Of a stretch of DNA of 64,000 nt, positions 43,801 through 56,772 are shown piece by piece. This DNA comes from Aphanomyces cochlioides (Eukaryota; Oomycota; Saprolegniomycetes; Saprolegniales; Verrucalvaceae). A model generated the notes under the pieces. It worked only from the letters and a program-made list of their open reading frames with translations. It was not told where the DNA came from and ran no database searches. The first letter of the stretch is position 1. Each line of letters starts with the position of its first letter. The position numbers and the translations under genes are program-made. Location: NCBI GenBank assembly GCA_019828595.1, contig JAHQRK010000007.1, positions 2,728,001-2,792,000 of the forward strand, given 5' to 3'.

Positions 43801-45244
43801 AGGAAGTAGAAGAAGCCATTTGAGGAGCTGTGGAAGAATGAGTGCGTTCACGAAGCGAAAACACTCATCATAATACGCATAGATGTGTGATTGATCAATT
43901 GAGACCATCACTGGGAGGTAGAAGGAAATGATCGAGTTCAAAAAGCTGCGTTGTGTTCAAATAGATTCGCAGAAACGACATTTTGAGGCTTGACCTGCTT
44001 GTGCGTAGAAACACTGCGGTTGTCGAAAATATGCTTTGCACCTGAAACGTAGTCACTTCCATTGTATTATAGACTTATGTCTGTCTTGTATCTAATCATA
44101 ACTACTGCCCATCATTTGGATTTGGTAGATTGAGGCGAATTTGTGTTCTGTCTACAGATATCTTACGTCCAAGCACCGGTCAAAAGACAAGTAGGTCGTT
44201 GTTTTTGTCGAAAACTAAAGCGATTTCACATGCTCACGCACATCGCAGATCAAACTGAAGTTACGTCTGGTAGTTTTGTGATAATTCTATTCAATGTACG
44301 CGACTCATAGCGTCGAACAAAACAACTGTATATGTGGTGCACTTTGCAATCAATTGTTGCGATTTAGAAATAAGTACGAGAGGCTTAAACATAATGTTAA
44401 TGCGTCTGTGGCCAAACTCGACTGGCCATGTTGTCAACGTGGACTCCGTGTTGTCGTGGACTCTGTGTTGTTGACACTGTGCAATGTAGAATTTTAGCCA
44501 ATCGTGTAGTGGTGTGACAGTGAGTGTGATGTTCCACCGAAACTGCCATGATATTTACAAGAAAATGTCAAACCATAAAGTCATCCATCCTAGTACATAG
44601 AATCAATCTCTGATTCGATATTCAAACAAAGCACGCTTCCAGCTTCTGATTGATGTAATTCAAGCGGGAAAACATTGATCAAAACCGATAAAATGACCAG
44701 TCAAAATATTAATACAAATATCAATATAAAACATTCACTCTGTAATCTAACGACTAACATTCATATGTAAGGACACAGTCGACAATGGGAACAGGACGTT
44801 GAATGGAAGCGTGGTCGTGAGGGATGATCTGAATTCAATTGCTTACAAGTAAGCGTGTCCTTGGAATTGGTCGTGGATCACAACACTACATCGCAATCTT
44901 AAGGATGTCATAACGATACATATGATCAATATTCCGACATATCTTCATATTTGTATAAATTAATTTTGGCCTATCATAATATTGCTGTCTAGGCTTTGGC
45001 GAATAGAAATGCTTTCGACCCAATAAGACCAATTACTTTCACCAATACAATATTTGTAGGTATAGGGTTACAATGTAACTGCGATTCCGATCTGTTCCGA
45101 TGAATCGCGTCGGAATGGATAAAAAATATTTGCATGCATATACAAAGTTCAAAGAAAGAGCAAACTTACACAGAAGTTGTGCTCATTCCGACAAGTAGGA
45201 TAAGCCCTAAGCATAGGCTAACCTAATTAGCACGACATGGACCG
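43801..45244. other. AT-rich intergenic region, no gene seen
   Basis: About 1.4 kb without a convincing ORF. It contains AT-rich stretches (for example 44690-44740 and 44930-44970). The only ORFs are short and show no family resemblance. It probably marks the border between the retroelement block and the gene-rich region. Confidence 0.6.
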
Positions 45245-47282
45245 ATGATTGGGTTTGTCCCAACCACACAATTCGCAAAAGGCATGAGCCTTCGTGACTT
45301 TATTCCAGCTAAGACGGCGAGTGCGAGGGCTAATGCACTAAATGCGTTCAAGAAATGGGTCGCCACAGAGGATGTATCGTTTGATTATCTTCTGCAAAGA
45401 CAGTACGGCTTCTGTTTTCGAAGCCGTCATGGATAAATTCGGGGTCTACTTGGCCTTTGACGAAGGGACTCGCGGGCGAAAGCTAGCCCGAGCTTCAGTA
45501 ATGCAATATTATCGACAAACAAAAAACTGGCTGCTGGAAAAGAATCCTACATTGCGAGCTGCAGTGGAGACTCGCCTGCAAAAGATGGCGCGAACACTGT
45601 TTGAAACGTGAAAATGGAGGAATCGTGAAGAAAGCCGAGGCATGCACCAAAGCGGATTTAATTCTGCTTTTGAAGTATATTTATGGGCATGCAAAATGCC
45701 CAAATGATTATCAAGATGCTGCTATGCTGGCTCTGCTATGGCACTGCTTTGGACGCGCATCGGATTTAATGTTTCTCCAAAGACAACAGCTTGGACGATG
45801 CGCAGATGGCGTTCTGACCGTCGCCTTTGTTCGGATTAAAACATCCGAGGAACAATGTCTCGCTATCTACCCTAGCAATGACACTTTTGCTTGTCCGTAC
45901 CTTGCTGTCGCTTTGGCTCTGATGACGCAGACAATACCAACAACTGCGCTTCTCAGTAATCTGCCCCAAACGACTACAAAGGGGAGCGTTTTTGCAGGTC
46001 CCTCGACGCCGTTGATGGCTTTATTGGACCCTCATGTTGCTCTGCAGTCTTGTGGCGATGATCCTCGGCCAATGTGCGAGAAAGGCGAGCCAGGTATACA
46101 TGCCTACGTGAATCGCGTTTTGAAGCGAATTGCCTTTCACTCAGGAGTTACTCATGAATTGACATCGCACAGCTTTCGACGTGGTGGTGCTCAGCACGCG
46201 AACAGCGCGAGCGGCTTGAGTGCGCAATGGATTTTTGATCGTGGCGCCTGGAACTTGACAGCAACAAACCAGGCTTTTGCTTCTATTTTCAACACATCCA
46301 CTGAAGATCAAAAGGTTGCTAAGGTTCTGAGGAACTGGTCTGTCGACGGCATTGTTACAATCCCTAATCTGGACGACATCGACGACGACACTCGTACTTT
46401 ACTTGCGCGGCTCCAGCGAGCCGTGTTCCATTCATGCACGGCTGTGTCTAACCCAAGTTTGAGGGTGAAAACCGATGTGCTGGACGTCATGATGGCTTCT
46501 TTGCTCTGCAACTATCCGACACTCAAGAGTCTTGGCGCATGCAATTTCGCTGTGTCAAAGCTGGAGCAGTGTGCCAACAGCATTGGGCTAGCTTCAGACG
46601 ACTTGCTACTGTGAAGTGCAAAGCTCCACCAACCATATCAATCTTTGTCGGAGGTCAGCGGTGCCTTGAACACTCCAAATCTTTCTATGAACACCATCCG
46701 CAAGCAGGAGGCAATCATCCTGGAGCTGATTGCGCTGAATATGGCGATGGCTGAGCGGATGACCTTGCTTGAATCCTACGTAGGATTCAACTGGCCACAG
46801 CTAACTGCGAGCGTCGCATCCACCCAAGATTTTGCAGAAGGCGAGATCACACCAGCACCAAAACGAAGAAAGTCCAGCCGAACATCCCTCGCTGAAGTTT
46901 GGTTTGCTTAGTTTGCCCGCAGCACGCCAACTTGGAGCCACTGTGTCGACAAAAAAAGAAGTCGGAGGCGAGGCAGCTCGTTGGTTTCATGAAAGTCTTC
47001 TGTGCGGAAGACTTCACATTGAATGATGAGTCGCCAACCTTCCACGATGATGTACTTCGTTGTGGCGCCATTGCCGAACAGCGCTTGTTGAACTTCACCA
47101 TGCCGACAGCTCCCAAAGTAAAATCGTGTGGATCCGTGCTGCGCATATTGCGTGAAATGCATCGCGCAGGCTTGCTTGATGATCGAATCCGCCACTTCAA
47201 TGATTTAGTTTTGAAAGGAAGGGTTGTTGACCCTACACCAATCCAGCATCAAGCAAACCACGTAGTCAGCGGCAATTTGTAA
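45245..47282 (+). pseudogene. Crypton-like tyrosine recombinase relic
   Basis: At least four frames succeed each other (45245-45436, 45342-45611, 45601-46614, then 46645-46911 and 46899-47282). The central 337 codons hold the recombinase core: an Arg in LLWHCFGRASDLMFLQ and HSFRRGGAQHA (H-x-x-R). The third catalytic position, where these enzymes carry the DNA-attacking Tyr, reads NQAFASIFNTS and has Ser and Phe but no Tyr. The 46899-47282 frame (MHRAGLLDDRIRHFNDLVLKGRVVDP) looks like the C-terminal part of the same protein. Cryptons move with such recombinases. The breaks and missing Tyr indicate a dead copy. Family assignment rests on motif memory and no search was run. Confidence 0.65.
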
Positions 47283-47285
47283 GTA

Positions 47286-47353
47286 TAACGACGACTGGAT
47301 TTGAACCAGCACCTCCAGTGTTGCCACTGGCGCTCTCCATGAGCTACGTCGTC
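47286..47353 (-). tRNA. tRNA-like sequence (probably degenerate)
   Basis: On the - strand it folds as a cloverleaf: 7-bp acceptor (GACGACG/CGTCGTT), D-stem GCTC/GAGC, anticodon stem CCAGT/ACTGG and T-arm GCTGG-TTCAAAT-CCAGT. The D-loop is only 5 nt (ATGGA) and the anticodon loop 6 nt (GGCAAC), each shorter than normal, so it looks like a pseudo-tRNA or tRNA-derived repeat. It lies 3 bp past the recombinase relic and ~30 bp before a minisatellite. Confidence 0.5.
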
Positions 47354-47380
47354 AAAACGATTGACCATAAAGCCGACAAA

Positions 47381-47615
47381 AGCGGACCAGGCAGGATAGG
47401 CAGAACGGACGAGGCAAGAGGGACCAGGCAGAACAGACCAGGCAGGACGGACGAGGCAGGACGGACGAGGCAGAATGGACAAGGCAAGAGGGACCTGGCA
47501 GAACAGACCAGGCAGAACAGACCAGGCAGAACAGACCAGGCAGGACGGACGAGGCATGACGAACGAGGCAGGATGGACCAGGCAGGATTGGCGAGGCAAA
47601 ACAGCCGAAACAACA
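47381..47615. repeat. 14-bp minisatellite (about 16 units)
   Basis: Units of the form AGGCAGAACAGACC and AGGCAGGACGGACG alternate with small variations. The G/A-rich strand is +. The array is open in several frames on both strands (GRTDEAGRTRQN-type repeats on +), which explains the ORFs there. Confidence 0.88.
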
Positions 47616-48250
47616 GGAGCACCGGCCGACGATGAGCATCCAGTCGAATGCTTTGTAACCACTCGTGAAAAGTTAAAAGGTAATCCGGACATACCTTTAA
47701 AAAATATTATTAAGTCTTGGAGGTCTATCCTGGAATGGCAAGCTCATTTTTCAATTTGCCGTCTGTACCAAAGTGACCTCCCGGCCCCGGAGGTCATTTT
47801 CTCGTTTTTCTCGGCCCACAGGCCTCTAGAGCGAAAACTGGGTGTACGGTTGAAATGGGTGCTGCAGCAATTGCATTGCAGAGGCAACCAATGGTTCAAC
47901 GAGCAAACCCCACCCCCTTTTGGATGCTGCAATTTTCGGACAAGTGCCGAAATTAGCCAATCAAATTGCAGTCGGAATTTCGGTTGGAATGGTCGGAATA
48001 TTTATCCTATTCGTTAGTTAGACGTATTTTGTACAATCCTATTGGTCGTCTCGAATGATACAAACTCTGACATCTTATAATCAAATTATAAAATTGAAGT
48101 CAAGTGTATTTTTATTCCAGGAGGTGTACGCCGATTTTCTGATTCGCTCCATTTTTTTGGGACTGACTGTGAGTATAAAGTGATGTGTGTTTGTTGCCAT
48201 GGAATACAAGATTTCAACATCCAATTGAATGAGTTACGGCTTTCCTTAAT
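47616..48250. other. Intergenic region, no gene supported
   Basis: This region holds the downstream flank of the aspartate aminotransferase gene and unassigned sequence. A + strand frame running out of the minisatellite (to 48017) shows no recognisable domain. Confidence 0.5.
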
Positions 48251-49790
48251 CTAGGCATGTTGAACGACCTCGGCAATGCTTTGGGCAATGTACTCGACGT
48301 TCTTGGATGTAACACCTAATTTCCATTCATAAATTCACCAACAAAAAATGACCATGACGTACCGGCCATACTAATGCGACCGTCCTTGGTCAAATAGATG
48401 TGGTGCTTCGTGATCATGCGTTCCACTTGAGGCTCAGTCAAGCCCGTGTAGCAAAACATGCCAATTTGATCCGTGATGTGGTTCCATTCATTCGTCGAAC
48501 CATCGACCTTGGCAATGTTTTCCTTCAACAATTGACGCATCGAAATGATTCGATCGGCCATGCCTTTGCATTCTTCGTACCTACATTATACGCATGATGC
48601 ATAATCTCGTAGAGAAATGACAATACCATTGCTTCTTCAAGGCGGCATCGCCAAGGATTGTCGAGACCAACAAGGCACCATGGATAGGAGGGTTGGAATA
48701 CATTGGGCGGATCAAGATCTTCAATTGCGATTCGCAACGAGCGGCTTCTTCAGCGTCTTTGCAGACAATGCTCAATGCACCCACACGTTCACCGTACAGG
48801 CCGAAGTTCTTCGCATACGATTGGGACAAGACGACATTGTGGCCATCTTCAACGAACTGATGGATATTCAGACAATTGTAGCATGCTTAGATAGGTACCT
48901 GGCGAAGAGCAGCAGCATCGCGATCAGCATCACCAGACGCAAAGCCCTACGAGCTATGTCAGTCGATTTCAATCGTATACAGCATACTTGGTAAGCGCAG
49001 TCGAAGAAGACAACATGTTCCTTCTCCTTCATGACGGCCGAAATTTCTTTCCATTGCTCAGCAGAAGGATCAACACCTTGAAATGAAATGTTAAGACAAA
49101 ATCCACATTGAGCTCGTAGTACCCGTAGGGTTGTGGGCACAAGCATGGAGGAGGAAGACAGACTTGGATGGAGCACCCTTCAAGTCGCTCAACATGCCAG
49201 AAAAGTCCAAACCACGAGACGCAGGTTCAAAGTAGGCATAACGTTTGACTTCCAAACCAGCATCTTTCATGATCGGGATATGGTTGCCCCATGTAGGGTT
49301 TGGAAGATAGATAGAAGTGCCTTTGCCAAGAAAGCGCGAAAAGAATTCACCAGCAAGGCGGCAACCACCAGTTCCAGAGATGGTCTACCATAGAAAGCAG
49401 CATGAGTTCTTCGTCATGGCGTTCAAAACTTACTTGGACTCCCACAACACGTCCGTCCTTGAGCGCTTGGGAATCATCTCCGTAGGCAAACTTGAGCGAC
49501 AAATCAACGAAATCCTTCGTGCCACCAATACCAGAGTATTCCTTGTTTTTGTTGGCTTTAAGAAGACGCTCTTCCGCTTCACGCACGGATGGCAACACGT
49601 ATGGCTTGCCGTTGTCATCGCGGTAGGCACCAACACCGAGCGACACCTTTCGTGGGTCCGTATCCTTGTTAAACTTCTCAGTCAAACCAAGAATGGGGTC
49701 GGCAGGTCCCATCGGGACGGACGCGAGCCACGACTTCGACGAGAAAGTACGGCGGCTTGCCTTGAGCGCGATCGAGCAGCGGGAAAGCAT
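48251..49790 (-). CDS. Aspartate aminotransferase, mitochondrial type (7 exons)
   Basis: This PLP enzyme interconverts aspartate + 2-oxoglutarate and oxaloacetate + glutamate. Exons (complement): 49434-49790, 49123-49384, 48988-49076, 48899-48946, 48627-48856, 48363-48580 and 48251-48315; 1269 nt, 422 residues, all GT-AG and in phase, a length typical for the family. Family signatures: [61 protein letters not shown], the PLP lysine in [17 protein letters not shown] (~K268), and MFCYTGL near the C-terminus. The Ser/Arg-rich N-terminus ([21 protein letters not shown]) looks like a mitochondrial targeting peptide. A pair of ATCCGGAT octamers lies 44-65 bp upstream of the ATG. It is divergent from the DAHP synthase gene. 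Confidence 0.95.
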
Positions 49791-51010
49791 CCAAATCCAA
49801 TTGTGATATGACTCTTGCCTTCACAAAGAGGATATCCGGATGATATTATCCGGATTCCACTGTTGCCTCATCGACTTTCGACGAATATGCTTGTGGCGAG
49901 CGATCCATGGATGGCATTCGTTGAAATGACATGAAGGATGGAGGAAAAGTTGCATGAAGACTTTGAACTTGTCTCTGTACGCCCAACGAAGTGATGGTGG
50001 TTTTTCTTGCGTCCAGAAGTCGAAGTGTCAAAAATAGAATCCTCCTCATGAACCCAAGTCTGCGAAAGTCTGCTCTGGCGTTCGCCACGTGCTAAATTTC
50101 GTGACACAAATGCTTCGCTCGTATCCATTGATCCAAGGCGTGTCTGAAGCGATTTAAAGATCGTCGCCCGATCTTGTGGTTGCCAATGATTTGTGGCTGG
50201 TCCGGATAAACAATCGCCAACATCCCCAAGCGTCAAGAATTACATGCGACGGCGCATGTGACGTGACGCCGAGTATGGATGTGGCTGCAAATGTCAGATT
50301 TCGATGTGTCTGATGGGAAAGCATGGAGTAAGACAGCATTGAAACGCTGTCGCGGCTGTTCTGGCGCTTGTCTTCCGTCAATAGAGTTTTCGGACGCGTT
50401 TTTCAGTTCAGATTCAAGCTATTTCCTCTGTAAAATAATATTTCCTGTATAAAATTGTTCTCAAGATTTAGTTTGCCTCAAACAACTGCCCCAAATACAC
50501 ATTGGTACACACACATGGGTGATCTGAATCTAGTATACATTTTCGAGATACAGCGTCTGGATCTGAAACCAGATTTTAAATTTCAGGTAGGATAATTGCC
50601 TTCTGATTGGTTAATGACAAAAGCCCGTTTATCGAATCTAAAAACCTTCCGAAATACACGTTTGGCCATTTCAGATCGGATCTGAATCTGAATCTAAAAT
50701 GTTGTGTTTCCGAAAACTCTACGGTAGTCTCTTCCGTCATGTTGAACCACGCTACCTCTATGAACTGATTGGGTGTATCTCAGCGAACTTGAAGTGCGTA
50801 CCAACATATTTCCGGATAAAACTGTATATATGAATATATTATTTAGTATGACAGGATGAATCTCAAATGCACCTAACTCCAAATTGAAGGCACAGATCTT
50901 ATGGTTGGCCAAACGTGGTTGACAACATGTGAGAAAAAGTTTGCGGCTTGAAGGAAGCTCCGCGGACAAACGTCTTAAGCATCCACATCCCAACTTTCAC
51001 TGGACAAAGC
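49791..51010. other. Divergent intergenic region between aminotransferase and DAHP synthase
   Basis: About 1.2 kb containing both 5' regions. Minus-strand ORFs at 49846-50381 are overlapping and lack a start, splice structure or family match, so no gene is called. TCCGGATAAA-type motifs recur at ~50200 and ~50811. Confidence 0.5.
49834..49855. promoter_or_regulatory. Paired ATCCGGAT palindromes upstream of the aminotransferase
   Basis: Two perfect ATCCGGAT octamers (49834-49841, 49848-49855) lie 44-65 bp 5' of the aminotransferase start. The same pair, with the same flanking GATATCCGGATGATA, occurs upstream of the DZIP1-like gene at 53182-53207. Function as a factor-binding site is inferred only from repetition and position. 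Confidence 0.4.
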
Positions 51011-52651
<1,641 letters not shown>

Positions 52652-53247
52652 GCTCAATGAACATGATGTATTTTTGCACTTTAACAAAGCCCTCTCCCAA
52701 TGTTTTCGTGTTTACTACTGGAACGGAGCGTAGTTTTCGCCCGCATTATTGCCCTGCACGACGCTTGCCTGTGTCACATTTAGACTCTCCAGAGCTCTTC
52801 ACTGAAGTGCTCTGGAGAGCCGCAGAACTGGATTTAACCTTTCATATTCCAGGAGCAATCGACCGTGTCGAGCTTCCAATACACACTGCACTAAAATCGA
52901 TACTAATAGGTCGATGGTAGCATTCATCTTCAGCTCCTCGACAGCTCTGACTGTTATTTCTTCAGCGTTGAGCATGCATGGCCTTTGAAGTTCATCCAAG
53001 GAAAAGCGCACTGATGCTGTCATTGCGTCTCATCCCTCGAGTGTCCCAAGCGCTGTTTATGCAGAATAACTCACTGAAGATGTACATTAATAAGATGCCA
53101 AAAAGATTCTGCCGCAAAGCCTACCATCTGCGCGCGAAGTCGCAGATGCTCTTCCGTTCGAGGTTGATGGAGATCACGGATATCCGGATGATAGGGTTTA
53201 TCCGGATAAATAATGACCATATCAAAATGTTTGGTATCTTTCGATAA
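52652..53247. other. Intergenic region upstream of the DZIP1-like gene
   Basis: About 600 bp. Minus-strand ORFs (52799-53023, 53071-53256) do not splice together in phase and overlap the promoter motif, so no gene is called. Confidence 0.5.
53182..53207. promoter_or_regulatory. Paired ATCCGGAT palindromes upstream of the DZIP1-like gene
   Basis: Octamers lie at 53182-53189 and 53200-53207, 41-66 bp 5' of the ATG at 53248. Distance and flanks match the pair upstream of the aminotransferase start. Confidence 0.4.
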
Positions 53248-56200
53248 ATGCAGCAAGCGGCAAGGAGAAATGTTCCAATGATGGACGCAGACTATGGCAA
53301 ATTCGGGAGGAAACGCAGAGGCGCTGCGTCTAGAATGGGGTACTTTGGCCCGCTGAATACACTCTACGCGTCCTTCAAGGCACCGTCCGGGGCGTCAACC
53401 ACTCCATCAATCCACAACGAACGAATTCGCAGTGGAGATCGACACCGCACTATCCATCTACCAGCACAATCGTTTTCATTTCGCCAACGAAGAGGAAAGC
53501 TAGATACGCGAGCGATTGCACAGATTGATTTGAATCGAGTTGTTCGAGAAACAGATATCGACACGATCCAGGTTTTCCCTTAACACGTACTAGTATCTCT
53601 TTATAGTATTACCTTGCCACGTAGAGTCAATTGGAGAACTTGGCATTTTCAGATATCACACTGCAAGACTTTGACCAGTACTCCGACGAGTACTTCTTAA
53701 AGCTTTTCCAAATCGCACAGGCAAGGAAATTTAAGTCCAAAGATGAAGCGTTATTTGTCATTTTAGCTCTCCGTGGAGTACTTGCTCAATGTACAAGAAT
53801 CGCTTGTGGCTCATGCCGAGCAATTGGAAAATCAATGCGAGCAAGCCTTAGTCGACACAAAAAATCTGACAGAGGAGAATGAAAAGATCGAAATGGAGGT
53901 GCAGATGCTCAAACAAGAGATCAAACAGAAGCAAAATACCATTTCGACGTATGAACTGATGCTTTTGACGCAACAAAAACAATCGACAACGATGAAAGAG
54001 CTGCCGCAAGCCCAGGACATACAGAGAACTGCCCCAGTTGAGTGTATTTTGTGCAACAAAAAATTCTTATCTGTCGAATACTTGGTCAAACACCAGAAGA
54101 AGAAGCACGTCAACGAAGCATCTCGTTTGGACGACGACAGAAGGCCATTTGTAGTCGAGACAGCTGTGCCTGAAGAAAAATTATCATCAACTACACCTCC
54201 ATCAGCTCAAGTCGAACCTGCACCACCGCAACCAGACATGACGCTTGTCAATTCGCTCATTACTGCAAATACAACAATCTTGACAAAGCAAATTGAAGGC
54301 ATTCAAGCACAACTAGCACATGACAAGGAAGATCGTCGCCAGGAGACGCAAATGCTAAATCAACAACATCAATCGTTTACAGAGAAAATAATGGATCACA
54401 TGGCTCAGATGCAAGACGCTTTGAAGGACATGCAACATCAATCTGTGATGCAGCGCGAGGAGTGGACTCAGTTTGCCACGGGGTTGATGCAAAAAGTAGA
54501 AAAGCAGCCCCGAGTGGAACATATTGGCCCCATCGTTAACGATGCTGAAGAGCAATGGCGTCGAGATATTCTAGCGCAATTAAAAGCCCAGCGAGAAGAA
54601 GAGAAACAGCGTCGCCTGGACCACGAAGCCGAGAGAAAAGTTTGGGAGGACCGGCAATTAAAGCTGCAGGAATTATTGGACCAAAGAGAGATGATACCGC
54701 CAACTTTAACTCAAGTCATGGCAATTGAAGCTCAAAAGTATGGCATCGACTACGGATTGACGTCTCCACAACTCAACATCGACTCGCAAATTCAAACGGA
54801 ATTGAGTGTGCGCGACTCACAACAGCAAACCGACGAAGAAAACAAACCTCGTCCAATATTAGTCGAAAAAGAAGCTAACACCGAGCCTGTTGACCTCCCT
54901 CGCCTGGTAAAACAAGAATCTGGAATAACGGTCATGCCACTGAAGACCGCCGTTGTAAAGGAGGATAAAAAGACAAAAGAGGCTCGCACTGGCACCGTTG
55001 AGCTTCCCAAACCGATGGAAGCTCCGAAAAAAGATCCTCCGCAACCAATTACTTCAACTGTCGTGAAAGCGGAGGTTGAGTCAGCAGCACCTCCAGTTCT
55101 TCGCAAAGCACTCTCACAGCCACAGCCTTCCGGAGAACACACCGCAGCGACAAAACTACAGAAAGTTGCTTCGGGTTATATTACTCGAAAACACTTGGGC
55201 ACGGCTGAAAATTGGATCCTCCGTTACGGGAACGACATTGCGATCTCTGTAACACAACAAATGACGGCAAACAATCTCAGGGCGGAATTGGCAAATAGAT
55301 TGGGCAGCATCGATCCTCACAGAGTTGTCCTGCATCACGTTCCCACAGGTACGTTAATCCGCAACAATAGATCTGTTGACGATTCCATGTGCAGGTCGTG
55401 AATTAGTTGGAGATGCTTTGATATTTCAAACGCATGGCAATTTGGAAATCGAAGTTGTTCCCGAACACGACTTGGTTCTCGATGCCATGATGGAAAAATA
55501 TGCTCACAAGACTAAACACATCCAGGTTTGAGTACTTCATCAACCACCCGACTTTACATTCGTGTAGAGTCATCGTTTAGCTGAGTTCATGCCCCAAGTG
55601 GACGATTATTTAAGCTTTATTCCTCAAATTGTCTTGATACAAGCACACACACGCGGTATGCTTTGTCGCCGGCGAGTGACTGAGATGAAAATTGATCGCT
55701 TGGTTGAGACCCGACTGAAAGAATTACGATTACCCACGCCAGAGCTCTCCATTTTGCATTCCCCTCGAGCGTTGTCGGCTGCAGTACAAGTGGAGACTGT
55801 CAAAGTTCAAAAGCGACTCCAGAAAGCGATGAGCGATATTCATGGCGGCTCAGTTCCTCAAAAAGCCATGAGCCAAGCGGCATTTGAAATCTCGATGCGC
55901 AACTTGCAAGAGGTATAGTGTGATGTGTCGCCTTGAGGAATTCATTGCTCGCAGGCACGGAAACAATATCCACCTCCATTGCAAGCCCGTATTGCTGATT
56001 TGACAACTACTATCCACGACGCTGCCATGAAAATTTTTGATCCCCTCCAAGCAAAACGCCAAGAAGTACAATCGGACGCAGCAACTGCGATTCAATCAAT
56101 TGTTCGCGTCGCCTTGGCGAAAAAGCTTGTGTCCCAGCTCGCTAAAGAAAAGCATTCGGATGAGAAGACCACAGATGAGAAGAGCACGACACAGTCTGCT

Positions 56201-56772
56201 GCAGAGTCAAAGCTAAGACACGATGAAGCTGACGAACTGAAAGCCCCACCCCCTGAAAGTAAAGAAGCAGACGACAAAGATGAATCCCAAGACGACGACG
56301 ATGCAATGACAGTCGAGGACTTTACTGAAGAAAAGGTGGACACGTCAAAACCAAGACCACAAACATCACAGGAGTCATTTGCAGCAGGAAAATCTCGCAG
56401 TGACAATGCATTTGAATTGAAGCGCGAATACGACGAAGAAAAAGAAAAACTTCGCGCGATCAAAGACGATGCTGCGTCTCGCATGTCCCCATACTCAACC
56501 AGCGCGTTGCAATCAACGCAACGACGCAACAGCCGAGGGACTACATTGCACAACGCAAGGTAATATATCTAGCATGTTTAATAGCTGTTATCCCCAGCAC
56601 ACATGAAGAAAAAGGCAATACCAACACCGATTCCACAAGTTTAAAGCAGCGTAAAGATCTCGACCCAATCAATTACTCGATCAGAACTGCAATCGACTCT
56701 GACAAATTCTTGTGCAAAGTTTCGAATAACTCGCAACTACGCCACGATGCGGCTATCATGCTGCTGAAATGA
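53248..56772 (+). CDS. DZIP1-like basal-body protein with ubiquitin-like and IQ regions (7 exons)
   Basis: DZIP1 proteins act at the basal body/transition zone in cilium assembly. Exons: 53248-53571, 53625-53720, 53767-55348, 55395-55525, 55568-55912, 55955-56559 and 56598-56772; 3258 nt, 1085 residues, in phase throughout. Evidence: a Dzip-like N-terminal domain (~75-160: FSFRQRRGKLDTRAIAQIDL, VVRETDIDTIQ, ENLAFSDITL, LSVEYLLNVQ); a coiled coil; a C2H2 finger CILCNKKFLSVEYLVKH (~233-254); and a long coiled coil to ~450. A Ubl-like stretch lies at ~620-700 (ENWILRYGNDIAISV...NLEIEVVPEHD), IQ motifs at ~735 (IQAHTRGMLCRRRV) and ~873, and the C-terminus is acidic. TAA directly precedes the ATG in frame. 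Intron 2 (53721-53766) uses a GC donor. Homology is by motif recognition. Confidence 0.85.

Noticed and set aside
44294..44497. 67-codon ORF in the AT-rich intergenic region
   Set aside because: Isolated, no domain, no supporting structure.
47318..47692. Arg/Asp-rich and Leu/Ser-rich ORFs over 47318-47692
   Set aside because: They are translations of the 14-bp minisatellite in several frames on both strands.
49846..50381. Minus-strand gene upstream of the aminotransferase
   Set aside because: Overlapping frames, no ATG that fits, no phase-consistent splice, no recognisable domain; it overlaps the probable promoter.
52799..53256. Two-exon minus-strand gene between DAHP synthase and DZIP1
   Set aside because: A GTGAGT donor near 53070 exists, but no acceptor joins the downstream frame in phase, and the ORF overlaps the ATCCGGAT promoter pair.
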